A stretch of 35,011 nt of DNA from an uncultured Lachnospiraceae bacterium (GCA_900317475.1 ONGY01000002.1:1-35011), one strand, 5' to 3'. Positions 6,796 to 16,948 are shown, numbered from the stretch's first letter. The notes: generated from the letters alone by a model not told the origin. Made by a program: numbers and translations.

Positions 6796-8337
6796 TTACT
6801 TCATTTTTATCCTGTCCGCAATGTTTGTGAAAACCTTCAGCAGACGCACGGTCGTCCCCGGGATGGCAGGACCGATAATCCCTGTGAGAACCTGCCCGCG
6901 CCGGATTTTTGTTCCTTCTGCCGGAACTGCAGCTTCAATATAACGCGCGGTATGGCCGACAATCCACTCTGCGCCGTTCTTCTCCTGTACGCCCGCATCT
7001 TCCCCTGCATCTTTTCCATACGCCATCTGCGTGCGGCCGCGCATTTCCTCATACGAGTGCATTTCCTCGGCGAGGATAGACTCCTTCTCACCGCGAAAAC
7101 TCTCCCGGAACGCGCGGGCCTGCTTCATGGTAAGTTCCTGCAGGATATGACTCCGCTCTTCCTTCACGGCTTCCGTGATCTGGTCCGGCATCCGGTCTGC
7201 GGCGGTTCCGTGCCGTCTCGAATATTTAAACACGTGAATTTCATAGAAATTCACTGTTTCGAGGAACCGCAGGCTTTCTTCGAATTCCTCTTCAGTCTCT
7301 CCGGGAAAGCCGACGATTACATCGGTCGTGAGCGCCGGACGGTCATAATACCGGCGCAGGCGCTTCGCCGTTTCCAGGAATTCTTCCGCCGTATAATGCC
7401 GGTTCATCCTCTTCAGGACGGAATCACAGCCGCTCTGAAGGGAAAGGTGAAAATGCGGGCAGATTTTCGGCTCCGATGCGATGGCTGCCACAAATTCCTC
7501 ATTCATGACGCGGGGTTCCAGCGATCCGAGGCGGATACGCTCAATGCCGGGCACCTCTGCGATGGCGTGAAGAAGTCTTTGAAGATCCGGATTTCCGCCC
7601 TCCGTATCGTTGTAGGCAACTCCGCGGAAATCCGTGCCGTAGCTTCCGATGTGGATTCCGGTCACAACAACTTCCTTTACGCCCTCCGCCGCCAATGCGC
7701 GCACCTCACGGAGCACATCCTCCGGCTTCCTGCTCCGGACTCTGCCGCGCGCATAGGGAATGATGCAGTAGGAGCAGAACTGATTGCAGCCGTCCTGAAT
7801 CTTGATGTCCGCCCGGGTGCGGCCGGGCACCTCCAGCGTCATCTCCTCGTAGACCGGATGGTCCGTGATATTGCTGAATGTGCGGCCGTCCAGCGTTTTG
7901 GCGCTGCCGGGATCTTCGCTGTCCCCGGCATCTTCGCTGTTTCCGGCATCTTCGCGGGTTCTGAAGTCCCCGCTGCTCCCGGAGTTTTCACGTTCACGGA
8001 GGTAGTCTTCCAGTATCTCCGCAAGGCTTCCTTTGCGGCCGGTGCCAACGGCAAGATCGACAGCCGGGTCCTTTTCCACTGCCTCGCGGCCGGTCTCCAC
8101 ATAACAGCCGACGGCCACAACTACCGCTTCGGGGTTCTCTTTCTTCGCGCGGTGAAGCATCTGACGGCTCTTGCGGTCGGCAATGTTCGTGACCGAGCAG
8201 GTGTTTACGACATACACATCCGCTTTTCCGTCAAAAGGCACAATCTTCCACCCTTTTTTCTGTAGGTTCTGCATCATTACATCTGTTTCATAAGCATTCA
8301 CCTTACATCCCAGATTATGAAACGCTATCGTTTTCAC
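6796..8337 (-). CDS. mtaB: tRNA (t6A37) methylthiotransferase MtaB
   Basis: Radical-SAM enzyme that converts t6A37 to ms2t6A37 in ANN-decoding tRNAs. The N-terminal UPF0004 domain has C11, C47 and C79 for the auxiliary [4Fe-4S] cluster. The radical SAM motif C184-x3-C188-x2-C191 lies in GCNQFCSYC, and a TRAM-type tail ends the protein. At 513 residues it is about 70 longer than usual. The extra length comes mainly from an acidic Glu-Asp-Ala-Gly repeat (about 117-152) between the two domains and a Gly/Asp-rich insertion near 430. The start is a GTG at 8337 with GGAGGG seven bases upstream. In Bacillus the same gene follows prmA and rsmE; here csd, thiI and the HPr-like gene intervene. Confidence 0.95.
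   Translation of the reverse strand: MKTIAFHNLGCKVNAYETDVMMQNLQKKGWKIVPFDGKADVYVVNTCSVTNIADRKSRQMLHRAKKENPEAVVVAVGCYVETGREAVEKDPAVDLAVGTGRKGSLAEILEDYLRERENSGSSGDFRTREDAGNSEDAGDSEDPGSAKTLDGRTFSNITDHPVYEEMTLEVPGRTRADIKIQDGCNQFCSYCIIPYARGRVRSRKPEDVLREVRALAAEGVKEVVVTGIHIGSYGTDFRGVAYNDTEGGNPDLQRLLHAIAEVPGIERIRLGSLEPRVMNEEFVAAIASEPKICPHFHLSLQSGCDSVLKRMNRHYTAEEFLETAKRLRRYYDRPALTTDVIVGFPGETEEEFEESLRFLETVNFYEIHVFKYSRRHGTAADRMPDQITEAVKEERSHILQELTMKQARAFRESFRGEKESILAEEMHSYEEMRGRTQMAYGKDAGEDAGVQEKNGAEWIVGHTARYIEAAVPAEGTKIRRGQVLTGIIGPAIPGTTVRLLKVFTNIADRIKMK
7910..7963 (-). repeat. 18-bp tandem repeat inside mtaB
   Basis: Three consecutive 18-base units (7910-7927, 7928-7945, 7946-7963) share the core ATCTTCGC on the plus strand. 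They encode a six-residue motif of the form (S/R)-E-D-(A/P)-G-x in the MtaB interdomain linker. Being a multiple of three, unit gain or loss would keep the reading frame. Confidence 0.8.
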
Positions 8338-8371
8338 TGATGCCCTCCGCCTTTTCTGTATATTTTGAACA

Positions 8372-8400
8372 TTGACTTATAATTTTCTTTTTAATAGTAT
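8372..8400 (+). promoter_or_regulatory. Promoter of the HPr-like gene
   Basis: Plus-strand -35 TTGACT (8372-8377), 17-base AT-rich spacer and -10 TAGTAT (8395-8400). The expected start is near 8407, leaving a short leader with GGAGG nine bases before the ATG at 8442. Its -10 box overlaps the oppositely oriented -10 of mtaB. Confidence 0.75.
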
Positions 8401-8424
8401 AAATAGCAGGAAACAGATTTTCAA
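8396..8424 (-). promoter_or_regulatory. Promoter of mtaB, overlapping the HPr-like promoter
   Basis: Minus-strand -35 TTGAAA (8419-8424), 17-base spacer and -10 TATACT (8396-8401). Five of the six -10 bases coincide with the plus-strand -10 at 8395-8400. RNA polymerase could melt the same AT-rich box in either orientation, but not in both at once. Confidence 0.65.
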
Positions 8425-8441
8425 AAAGGAGGATCAGTCCA

Positions 8442-8672
8442 ATGAAAACCGTAAAGATTTCTCTGAATTCCATCGACAAGGTAAAGTCCTTCGTCAATGA
8501 TATTACTAAGTTTGACTATGATTTCGATCTGGTATCCGGCAGATATGTCATTGATGCCAAGTCAATCATGGGAATCTTCTCGCTGGATCTGTCCAAGCCG
8601 ATCGACCTGAACATCCACGCTGAGGATAACATCGACGAAGTCATGAAGGTTCTCAAGCCTTACATGGTCTGA
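8442..8672 (+). CDS. HPr-like protein lacking the phosphorylatable histidine
   Basis: The only convincing plus-strand gene. The 76-residue protein has the HPr fold pattern, and residues 39-48 (AKSIMGIFSL) match the region around regulatory Ser46 of HPr, giving S41 here. The active-site segment that in HPr reads GIHARPA is replaced by NSIDKVK. The single histidine, H59, lies far away, so it cannot accept phosphate from enzyme I. This recalls Crh of Bacillus, which keeps Ser46 but not His15 and acts in catabolite repression. A regulatory or non-PTS role is therefore likely (inference). GGAGG lies nine bases before the ATG. A strong terminator follows, shared with convergent thiI. Confidence 0.85.
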   Translation: MKTVKISLNSIDKVKSFVNDITKFDYDFDLVSGRYVIDAKSIMGIFSLDLSKPIDLNIHAEDNIDEVMKVLKPYMV

Positions 8673-8725
8673 TTCAATGGAAAGAAGAGAGCGTCTTCGG
8701 ATGACCGGAGGCGTGAGTTGTTTTT

Positions 8726-8765
8726 AAAACTGCCGTATCCGAAAGAGATACGGCAGTTTTTCTAT
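8726..8765. terminator. Bidirectional terminator between the HPr-like gene and thiI
   Basis: AAAACTGCCGTATC pairs perfectly with GATACGGCAGTTTT around a seven-base loop. There is a T-run after it on the plus strand and T-rich sequence after it on the minus strand (an A-run following TTTTT on the plus strand). It serves the two convergent genes ending at 8672 and 8774. Confidence 0.9.
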
Positions 8766-8773
8766 GCTGTCAA

Positions 8774-10126
8774 TTACTTTTCATCCGCTGGCGCGGTTTT
8801 GGGCGAATCCGCACTCACGGACGCGTTCCCATCGGCGGATTCCGTTTTGACCGGATCCGTTTCTCCCGCCGGACGCTGTTCGATATTCTTTGCGAGTTCG
8901 CCGGTCAGCGGGTCTTCCCTGTGCTTGACAATGCGCGATCCCTTCTCATCGACCACGATGATCTCATCCGTCTCGAGAGCCCGCTTCACCATCTCATCAA
9001 TTTTGTCGTCGAGATGATGCTCATGCCGCTCGATGACATCGAGAACCGGCTTTGTCACGGGATGCTTTGCGACAAAAATCGTGCAGCAGTCCTCGTACGG
9101 AAGGATGGAAGTCTCGAACGCGCCGATTTTCTTCGAGATGTTGATGATCTCTTCCTTGTCAAAACCAATGAGAGGTCGGAACACAGGCAGTGTGCAGACT
9201 GCGTTGGTGCACTCGAGTGAACGCATGGTCTGAGACGCAACCTGTCCAAGGCTCTCACCTGTGATGAGGGCGCCGCATTCCGTGCGCCTCGCGATGAGTT
9301 CTGCAATCCGCATCATGTAGCGGCGCATGATGATCGTGAGCTCGTCATGCGGGCATTTGTCGTAGATGTACAGCTGAATCTCGGTGAAATTGATGTTGTG
9401 AAGCCAGATCGGCCCGGTCCATTTTGCGACAATGGAGGCAAGGTCGATGACCTTCTGCAGTGCGCGCTCGCTTGTGTACGGCGGCGCGTTGAAATAGGTC
9501 GCATCCAGTTTGAGTCCGCGTTTTGCCATCATGTACCCGGACACCGGAGAATCAATGCCGCCGGAGAGCAGGAGCATGGCTTTGCCCGCGCTTCCCACCG
9601 GCAGGCCGCCGGGTCCCGGAAGGATGTGCGTATACACATAAACCTTCTCACGGATTTCGACGTTTACAAGGATTTCCGGCTCGTGGACATCAACCGAAAG
9701 ATCCGGATACGCCTCGAGAAGATCTCCGCCAAGCTCTTCGTTCAGCTGCTGCGAATTCATCGGGTATGTCTTGTCCAGCCGGCGCGTGTGCACCTTGAAG
9801 GTATGATGCCGGTCCGGATATTCCCCGCCGAAGAATGCAACAATCTCCTTCGAGAGAGATTCGTACGGCTGCACCTCGATTTCCTTCATCGGGCAGATGC
9901 CGACGATGCCGAACACATGCTGCAGGGCATCCGTGACTTCATCGAAGTCATAATCCTCATGGCATTCGACAAAAATACGGCCCGAGCTCCGATGCACCGC
10001 AAAGGACCCGGCGCACTTCTTGAGGGCAATCCGCATCTGCTGTACCAGCGCATCCTCGAAGAGATAACGGTTCTTTCCCTTCACACCGATTTCCGCATAT
10101 TTGATGAGAAACGACTGATATTTCAT
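8774..10126 (-). CDS. thiI: tRNA 4-thiouridine synthetase ThiI
   Basis: Adenylates U8 of tRNA and transfers sulfur to make s4U; in many bacteria it also supplies sulfur for thiazole synthesis. From the chosen ATG the 450 residues contain an N-terminal ferredoxin-like/THUMP region (to about 165) and the PP-loop SGGIDSPV at 188-195. The rhodanese domain found in E. coli ThiI is absent, as is usual in Firmicutes, where a dedicated cysteine desulfurase delivers sulfur. That partner is the gene just upstream. The last 50 or so residues are a low-complexity Thr/Ala/Asp tail not seen in typical ThiI. An in-frame GTG five codons upstream would overlap the SD (GGAG nine bases before the ATG at 10126). 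Confidence 0.95.
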   Translation of the reverse strand: MKYQSFLIKYAEIGVKGKNRYLFEDALVQQMRIALKKCAGSFAVHRSSGRIFVECHEDYDFDEVTDALQHVFGIVGICPMKEIEVQPYESLSKEIVAFFGGEYPDRHHTFKVHTRRLDKTYPMNSQQLNEELGGDLLEAYPDLSVDVHEPEILVNVEIREKVYVYTHILPGPGGLPVGSAGKAMLLLSGGIDSPVSGYMMAKRGLKLDATYFNAPPYTSERALQKVIDLASIVAKWTGPIWLHNINFTEIQLYIYDKCPHDELTIIMRRYMMRIAELIARRTECGALITGESLGQVASQTMRSLECTNAVCTLPVFRPLIGFDKEEIINISKKIGAFETSILPYEDCCTIFVAKHPVTKPVLDVIERHEHHLDDKIDEMVKRALETDEIIVVDEKGSRIVKHREDPLTGELAKNIEQRPAGETDPVKTESADGNASVSADSPKTAPADEK

Positions 10127-10205
10127 AATTCCATTCTCCACTGCCGCAAGGGCATTTATTCCGCTGCAGAACAGCTCCGGTCCGTCAAAACTTTCCGCGG
10201 GAAAA

Positions 10206-11420
10206 TTAATGTCTCGTATATTTTCTCAGCATCGGCACAATTTCCTTCAGTGCGTCTGCCGCCGCATCCATGTCGTCCATCGAATTCATGACGGAGGTCG
10301 AAATCCGGATGGTATTGTCGAGCGCATCTCCGGTGACGCCGATTGCCTTCAGTGTCTCGGAAAGATGCGGCCGGTTCGAGGAGCAGGCACTGCCCGATGA
10401 AACATAAATATTCCTGTCCTCAAGGGCATGCAGCAGAACCTCGGCGCGCACCCCCGGCACTGTGAGAGAGATCACCTGCGGAGCTGTGGTGCGTACGGAT
10501 GCCGACAGTTCCTCTTCTCCGACATCCGCAATTTTCTTTCCATACAGCGCAGGAACTCCGTTGATAATGACGTCCGGAATCTCCTCACACCGGCGCAGGA
10601 AGTGTTCCTTCATGGCAAAAAGCTTCTCCCGCTCGCCCGCAAGATCAGAATATAGCATTTTGGCCGCAAGCGCCATGCCCGCGATCCCCGCAACATTCTC
10701 GGTCCCGGAGCGGAGGCCGCCCTGCTGCCCGCCGCCGAAAATCAGATTCCGCACTTTCACGCCGTCCGCGACATACAAAAGCCCAATTCCCTTCGGACTA
10801 TGGATCTTGTGCCCGCTGGCCGCGAGAAAATCGATGTGCATCTTCGAAGGATAAATCTCTTCTTTTCCGAACGCCTGCACCGCATCGACATGGAACAGCG
10901 TCTTCGGATTTTTCTTCTTGATGGCTTCTCCGATCTCCGCTATGGGCTCGACTGCGCCGATTTCATTGTTCGTGAACATGCAGGAGACAAGAATCGTGTC
11001 TTCCCGCACTGCATCCGCGACGTCCTGCGCGGAAACGTGACCGTTTGCATCAACCGGAAGATACGTCACTTCAAAACCGATGCTCTCCAGGAACTTCATC
11101 GACTCCAGAACCGCCGGATGCTCGAGTTTTGATGTGATGAGGTGCTTCCCCGCGCGCTGATTCGCGAGCGCACCGCCGATGAGTGCGATGTTGTTGGATT
11201 CTGAGCCGCAGGACGTGAAATAAAGATTCTGCGGTCTGCATTTCAAGATCTGCGAGAGCGTCTCTTTGGCCGTGCGGATTTCCTTCTCTGCCTCGACGCC
11301 CTTGTGATGCATGCTCGACGGATTGCCGTATTTTTCCAGATAAATGGTATTCATGAGTGCGGCGACCTCCGGAAAAACCCGTGTCGTCGCGGAATTATCA
11401 AGATAAATTTCCTTTTCCAT
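10206..11420 (-). CDS. Cysteine desulfurase (NifS/IscS family), probable ThiI partner
   Basis: PLP enzyme that takes sulfur from cysteine to form a protein persulfide. Visible landmarks are YLDNSATT at the N-terminus, HVDAVQ (D179), the Schiff-base lysine K205 in SGHKIHSPKG, and the catalytic cysteine C346 in SSGSACSS. The 404-residue length and the N-terminal pattern fit the IscS/NifZ-type desulfurases that pair with ThiI. The rsmE stop overlaps a possible TTG start at 11432 (TTGA); I prefer the ATG at 11420, which matches family N-termini, though the TTG has the better SD (GGAG). An 80-base gap separates it from thiI, so both are probably one transcription unit. Confidence 0.92.
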   Translation of the reverse strand: MEKEIYLDNSATTRVFPEVAALMNTIYLEKYGNPSSMHHKGVEAEKEIRTAKETLSQILKCRPQNLYFTSCGSESNNIALIGGALANQRAGKHLITSKLEHPAVLESMKFLESIGFEVTYLPVDANGHVSAQDVADAVREDTILVSCMFTNNEIGAVEPIAEIGEAIKKKNPKTLFHVDAVQAFGKEEIYPSKMHIDFLAASGHKIHSPKGIGLLYVADGVKVRNLIFGGGQQGGLRSGTENVAGIAGMALAAKMLYSDLAGEREKLFAMKEHFLRRCEEIPDVIINGVPALYGKKIADVGEEELSASVRTTAPQVISLTVPGVRAEVLLHALEDRNIYVSSGSACSSNRPHLSETLKAIGVTGDALDNTIRISTSVMNSMDDMDAAADALKEIVPMLRKYTRH

Positions 11421-11428
11421 ACTCGCTC

Positions 11429-12181
11429 TCAATCGTCTCCGGCGCCTTCAATCTCCATCCTGTAAACGAGGAAGGACAGTGCGCACATCCCTGCGGTCTC
11501 TGTCCGGAGAATCCGGTGTCCCAGCGTAACCGGCTCACAGCCGGCTTTCTTTGCCTCTTCCACCTCTGCCGGCGAGAAGCCTCCCTCCGGCCCGATGAAA
11601 ACCGCGATACTCTGCCCAGGTCTTATTCCGCCCAGGATTTCCCGCGTATCCCGTCCGTTCTCTGCCTTCTCATAGGGCAGGATCCGGATATCATAATTCC
11701 CGGCCATTCGGAGCGCTTCCTTCATGGAGACAGGGCTCTGCACCGCCGGTACCTTCGTCCTGCGGCTCTGCTCTGCCGCCGATTCCGCAACCGACTGCCA
11801 GTGTTCTCTTTTCTTCTCCCGGCGCGGGCCTTCAAGCTTCATCACGCATCGTTCCATCTCGACCGGCACAAATTCATCGCAGCCGAGCTCCGTGCACTTC
11901 TGCACGATAAAATCCATGCGGTCGCCCTTCGGAAGACCCTGAAACAAAGTCACGTGCACGGGAAGCTCCGCATCGGACACTCCGGCCGAGACAAGAGACA
12001 GAACCGCCTCTCCCTCCGCATACTGTTCGATGCGGTAGAGGTACGTCCGCTCACTCCCGTCACTCACAGAAAGTTCTTCGCCCGGACGCATCCGCAGCAC
12101 ATTTTTAATGTGATTAAAATCGGCCCCGCGGACCCGGAGCGTATCTCCGATCTCCGAGGGATCCGCAAAAATATGCGTCAT
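11429..12181 (-). CDS. rsmE: 16S rRNA (uracil1498-N3)-methyltransferase RsmE
   Basis: SPOUT-class methyltransferase that methylates U1498 of 16S rRNA. The 250-residue protein begins MTHIFADPSEI and has an N-terminal PUA-like region (HIKNVLRMRPGEELSVSDG). The C-terminal knot contains FIGPEGGFSPAEVEEA and LGHRILRTETAGM, typical of the family. The frame stays open about 40 codons upstream, but that part is Ala/Gly/His low complexity encoded by hairpin-rich intergenic DNA, so ATG 12181 is the real start. It follows prmA as in other Firmicute heat-shock operons and overlaps the possible TTG start of the cysteine desulfurase. Confidence 0.93.
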   Translation of the reverse strand: MTHIFADPSEIGDTLRVRGADFNHIKNVLRMRPGEELSVSDGSERTYLYRIEQYAEGEAVLSLVSAGVSDAELPVHVTLFQGLPKGDRMDFIVQKCTELGCDEFVPVEMERCVMKLEGPRREKKREHWQSVAESAAEQSRRTKVPAVQSPVSMKEALRMAGNYDIRILPYEKAENGRDTREILGGIRPGQSIAVFIGPEGGFSPAEVEEAKKAGCEPVTLGHRILRTETAGMCALSFLVYRMEIEGAGDD

Positions 12182-12332
12182 ACCTTTACCCCGCTGAGGC
12201 GCCGCAGCAGCGGCCGCGGCAGAATGCCCGAATGGGCCCTCTCCCGCATCCCGTTCATCGGTGCAGGTTGCACCGTGCAGACAGCACCGTGCCGGCGGCA
12301 CCCCTGGTTCCGATGGCTGGAACCAGCGTCCG
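12182..12332 (-). repeat. Hairpin-rich gap between prmA and rsmE
   Basis: The gap holds CTGGTTCC/GGAACCAG (12304-12326), CGGTGCA/TGCACCG (12260-12276), a duplicated GCACCGTGC, and a GCCGC-TGCT-GCGGC hairpin just before the rsmE SD. The sequence GCCTCAGCGGGGTAAAGGT before the rsmE ATG closely resembles the GCCTCAGCGAGGTATAAGT before the DUF1667 gene at 27274. This suggests a degenerate relative of the element at 27291-27354. Confidence 0.5.
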
Positions 12333-13340
12333 TCAGACTTCTGCCTTCCGCCCGGTGACCGAGTGCCATTCGCCCTGATCTGCGATGTTCACAATCTCAA
12401 GTCCCGCCTTTTCGCACGCGTCCGCAACGGTTTTCTCGTAACCGTCGATGATTCCGGACATGATGCAGACCGCTCCCGGCTTCATACAGCGGACGGCTGC
12501 CGGTGTGAGCGGAACCAGGACCGACGGAAGAATATTGGCCACAACGATGTCGTATTTCCCGTATCCGACCTCATCCTGAATCTTCTTATCGTCCGTAAGA
12601 TTTCCGAGAATCATATGAAAGCGCGAAGGATCGACGCCGTTTGCCTTCAGATTATCATTCACGGCCGGTACCGCACAGGGATCAAGATCCGTCGCCGTCA
12701 CGCTTCTGCCGCCGAGCATCAGGGAGAGAATTCCCAGGATTCCGCTTCCGGTTCCGATGTCGAGAAGGTTCGTCTCATCCGTGAGATACTTCCGGATCTC
12801 CCGGATGCACAGCTGTGTCGTCTCATGCATACCCGTGCCGAATGCCGTGCCGGGGTCAATGTGAAATACAAGGCGCGGCTTTTTCTCCCCGTCTCCCTTT
12901 TCCGGCTTCTCCCAGGAAGGGATGCAGAGAATATCATCGATCCAGAACTGGTGAAAATACTGCTTCCAGTTGTTGATCCAGTCCTCGTCCTTCGTCTCGT
13001 CCACGGAGATCGTTCCGTCCCCGATAATATCGGAATAACTCCGGAGCTCATCGAGGCACTGCGCGATTCCCTTCCGGATTTTCTCGGGTTTTCCCTTGCT
13101 TCCGTCCGGCATCTTCAGCGTTCCGTCTTCGTTTTCCTCTACGTAAAAACTCAGAACGGCAGTGCCGTCATCGGGTCCCGGCGGCGGGCAGATATCGACA
13201 AACATCTGCTCTTTCTCTGCAGCCGTGAGGGGAACATTGTCCTCGATCTGGGCCCCCTCAAGGCCGATATCTTCCAGCTTGCTGATGATGATGTCTTCCG
13301 CATCGACTGTCGTGCGGACTCTGAAACGCATCCACTTCAT
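12333..13340 (-). CDS. prmA: Ribosomal protein L11 methyltransferase PrmA
   Basis: SAM-dependent enzyme that trimethylates ribosomal protein L11. The 335-residue protein has the family start MKWMRFRVRTTVDAEDIIISKLEDIG cut here to its key features: an N-terminal ferredoxin-like domain, an extended middle region, and the catalytic domain. The latter carries FGTGMHETTQLC, the SAM loop LLDIGTGSGILGI, and VANILPSVLVPL in place of the classical NPPY-type motif. It lies downstream of dnaJ and upstream of rsmE, the conserved Firmicute order. GGAGG precedes the ATG by five bases and follows a small GGAGA/TCTCC hairpin. Confidence 0.94.
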   Translation of the reverse strand: MKWMRFRVRTTVDAEDIIISKLEDIGLEGAQIEDNVPLTAAEKEQMFVDICPPPGPDDGTAVLSFYVEENEDGTLKMPDGSKGKPEKIRKGIAQCLDELRSYSDIIGDGTISVDETKDEDWINNWKQYFHQFWIDDILCIPSWEKPEKGDGEKKPRLVFHIDPGTAFGTGMHETTQLCIREIRKYLTDETNLLDIGTGSGILGILSLMLGGRSVTATDLDPCAVPAVNDNLKANGVDPSRFHMILGNLTDDKKIQDEVGYGKYDIVVANILPSVLVPLTPAAVRCMKPGAVCIMSGIIDGYEKTVADACEKAGLEIVNIADQGEWHSVTGRKAEV

Positions 13341-13385
13341 AAACGCCTCCGGGAGATCGCTCTCCTCCGGTGATACTGCATGAAA

Positions 13386-13426
13386 TCGGGCGTCCGTCTG
13401 AAGAGCACTTCATTCCGGACGCCCGA
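13386..13426 (-). terminator. Strong hairpin between dnaJ and prmA (partial terminator or processing site)
   Basis: TCGGGCGTCCG (13386-13396) and CGGACGCCCGA (13416-13426) form an 11-bp stem, with GAAG/CTTC able to pair inside the loop. On the minus strand only ATTTCAT follows, so termination would be weak. It may reduce read-through from the heat-shock genes into prmA or protect the dnaJ 3' end. The rest of the 216-base gap has no gene; a GTATCGGTC direct repeat is the only other feature I see. Confidence 0.5.
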
Positions 13427-13556
13427 CCGATACTCTTTCTTCCGCCCCAAACCCCGGTCAGACATCATTGCTGACGTTTAAGCTGATCCATTGGCTCCAG
13501 GCCTCCGCACTATATATCAGCTCTGATACAGGGACCGATACTTCAGCGGCAGTTCA

Positions 13557-14714
13557 TCAGCGGAAGAATCCTTTCTTCTTTTTTCCTTTTTCCTCGGGTT
13601 CATCGGAGGATGCGACATTCAGTGTATCGCCGATCTCCGCATCATACTGCTTCAGAAGTTCCTTTGCCTCCTTCGAAATGTGCGTCGGAACATCCACGAC
13701 GATCGTCACGATCTGATCCCCGCGCGACTTCGAATCACGAAGCGAAGGAACACCCTTGTTCCGCAGACGGATCTTCGTATCTGTCTGCGTTCCCGCCTTG
13801 ATGTCGACCTCGATGGGTCCATCCACCGTGTCCGCCTGAATGGTTCCGCCGAGCACGGCAATCGGATAGGAAATTTTCTCTGTCGTATAAATTGTGGTAT
13901 CGTCCCGCGCAAACTTCGGATCGGAAGAGACGATTACCTCCACCAGAAGATCGCCGCGCGGTCCGCCGTTGAATCCGGGTTCACCCTTTTCGCGGATACG
14001 GACGCTCATGCCATTGTCAATTCCGGCTGGAATAGAGACACGAATGGTCTTGCGGCTCATCTTGTACCCTGTTCCGCCGCAGTCCGGGCATTTCTCCTTG
14101 ATCACCTTGCCGGTTCCGCCGCAGTCCGGGCAGGTCTGCACGTTCCGGACGGTCCCGAAGAAGGACTGCTGCGTATAAACGACCTGTCCCTTGCCGCCGC
14201 AGCGGGGGCACATGACCGGATTCGTGCCGGGTTTTGCGCCGCTTCCCTTGCAGGTAGGGCACTCATCCTTGAGATTCAGCGTAATATCCTTCTCACAGCC
14301 GAAAATTGCCTCCTTGAAGGAAATCCGCACGCTCGTACGCACGTTGCTTCCCTTCATGGGGCCGCTCGAAGCACCCGGGCGCGTTCTCGAACCGCCGAAA
14401 ATATCGCCGAAGATATCGCTGAAAATATCGCTGAAATCAGCGCTGTTGAAATCAAAGCCGCCCTGACCGAATCCGCCGGTTCCGTCAAACGCAGCCTGAC
14501 CGAACTGATCATATTGCCTTCTCTTGTTCTCATCGGACAGCACCGCGTATGCCTCGGATGCCTCCTTGAACTTGTCGGCTGCCTCCGGATCGTCCGGATG
14601 CAGATCCGGATGATATTTCTTGGCAAGAGTCCGATACGCCTTCTTAATATCTTCCTGAGAAGCATTTCGGTCTACACCGAGCACTTCATAATAATCACGT
14701 TTCTGTTCTGGCAT
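13557..14714 (-). CDS. dnaJ: Chaperone protein DnaJ
   Basis: Hsp40 co-chaperone that delivers substrates to DnaK and stimulates its ATPase. Of 385 residues, the J domain occupies about 1-70 with the invariant HPD at 35-37. A Gly/Phe-rich region (about 75-115) has repeats of SDIFSDIF type. The zinc domain has four CxxCxGxG repeats (about 152, 169, 195 and 209). C-terminal substrate-binding domains follow, then a Lys-rich tail (GKKKKGFFR). The gene ends in tandem stops (TGATGA). It lies 263 bases downstream of dnaK, an unusually large gap with its own hairpins and a candidate promoter. The SD is AAGGTAGG. Confidence 0.97.
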   Translation of the reverse strand: MPEQKRDYYEVLGVDRNASQEDIKKAYRTLAKKYHPDLHPDDPEAADKFKEASEAYAVLSDENKRRQYDQFGQAAFDGTGGFGQGGFDFNSADFSDIFSDIFGDIFGGSRTRPGASSGPMKGSNVRTSVRISFKEAIFGCEKDITLNLKDECPTCKGSGAKPGTNPVMCPRCGGKGQVVYTQQSFFGTVRNVQTCPDCGGTGKVIKEKCPDCGGTGYKMSRKTIRVSIPAGIDNGMSVRIREKGEPGFNGGPRGDLLVEVIVSSDPKFARDDTTIYTTEKISYPIAVLGGTIQADTVDGPIEVDIKAGTQTDTKIRLRNKGVPSLRDSKSRGDQIVTIVVDVPTHISKEAKELLKQYDAEIGDTLNVASSDEPEEKGKKKKGFFR

Positions 14715-14786
14715 AATTACCTACCTTGAATAAGGAATAACGCGAAATACAATTGCAGATGCAATGTACGCATAAACTGCGGGCTT

Positions 14787-14814
14787 ATTCTAACACAGTT
14801 CTCTGCTGCCGCAA
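14787..14814 (-). promoter_or_regulatory. Candidate internal promoter of dnaJ
   Basis: Minus-strand -35 TTGCGG (14809-14814), 16-base spacer, -10 TAGAAT (14787-14792). Transcription would start near 14780, giving a leader of roughly 65 bases. It would allow dnaJ-prmA-rsmE-csd-thiI expression independent of CIRCE control. Confidence 0.5.
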
Positions 14815-14842
14815 AAGCCCTTAAGCTTTCAATGCGCGAAAG

Positions 14843-14872
14843 AGCCCAGAGAGATTTCGCTCCCCCTGGGCT
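14843..14872 (-). terminator. Attenuator-like hairpin between dnaK and dnaJ
   Basis: AGCCCAG pairs with CTGGGCT on the minus strand, with a GAG/CTC extension within the loop, followed by CTTTCG. The short U-rich tail suggests partial termination, which would lower dnaJ relative to dnaK. The candidate dnaJ promoter lies just downstream. Confidence 0.45.
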
Positions 14873-14920
14873 TCTTCTATGTTCAGTTACCGTGCTTTGG
14901 ACTGCTTTTTGCCGAATGCG

Positions 14921-16948
<2,028 letters not shown>

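Noticed and set aside
12182-12301. N-terminal extension of RsmE by 40 residues
   Set aside because: The extension is Ala/Gly/His low complexity encoded by hairpin-rich DNA, whereas ATG 12181 begins the conserved family N-terminus.
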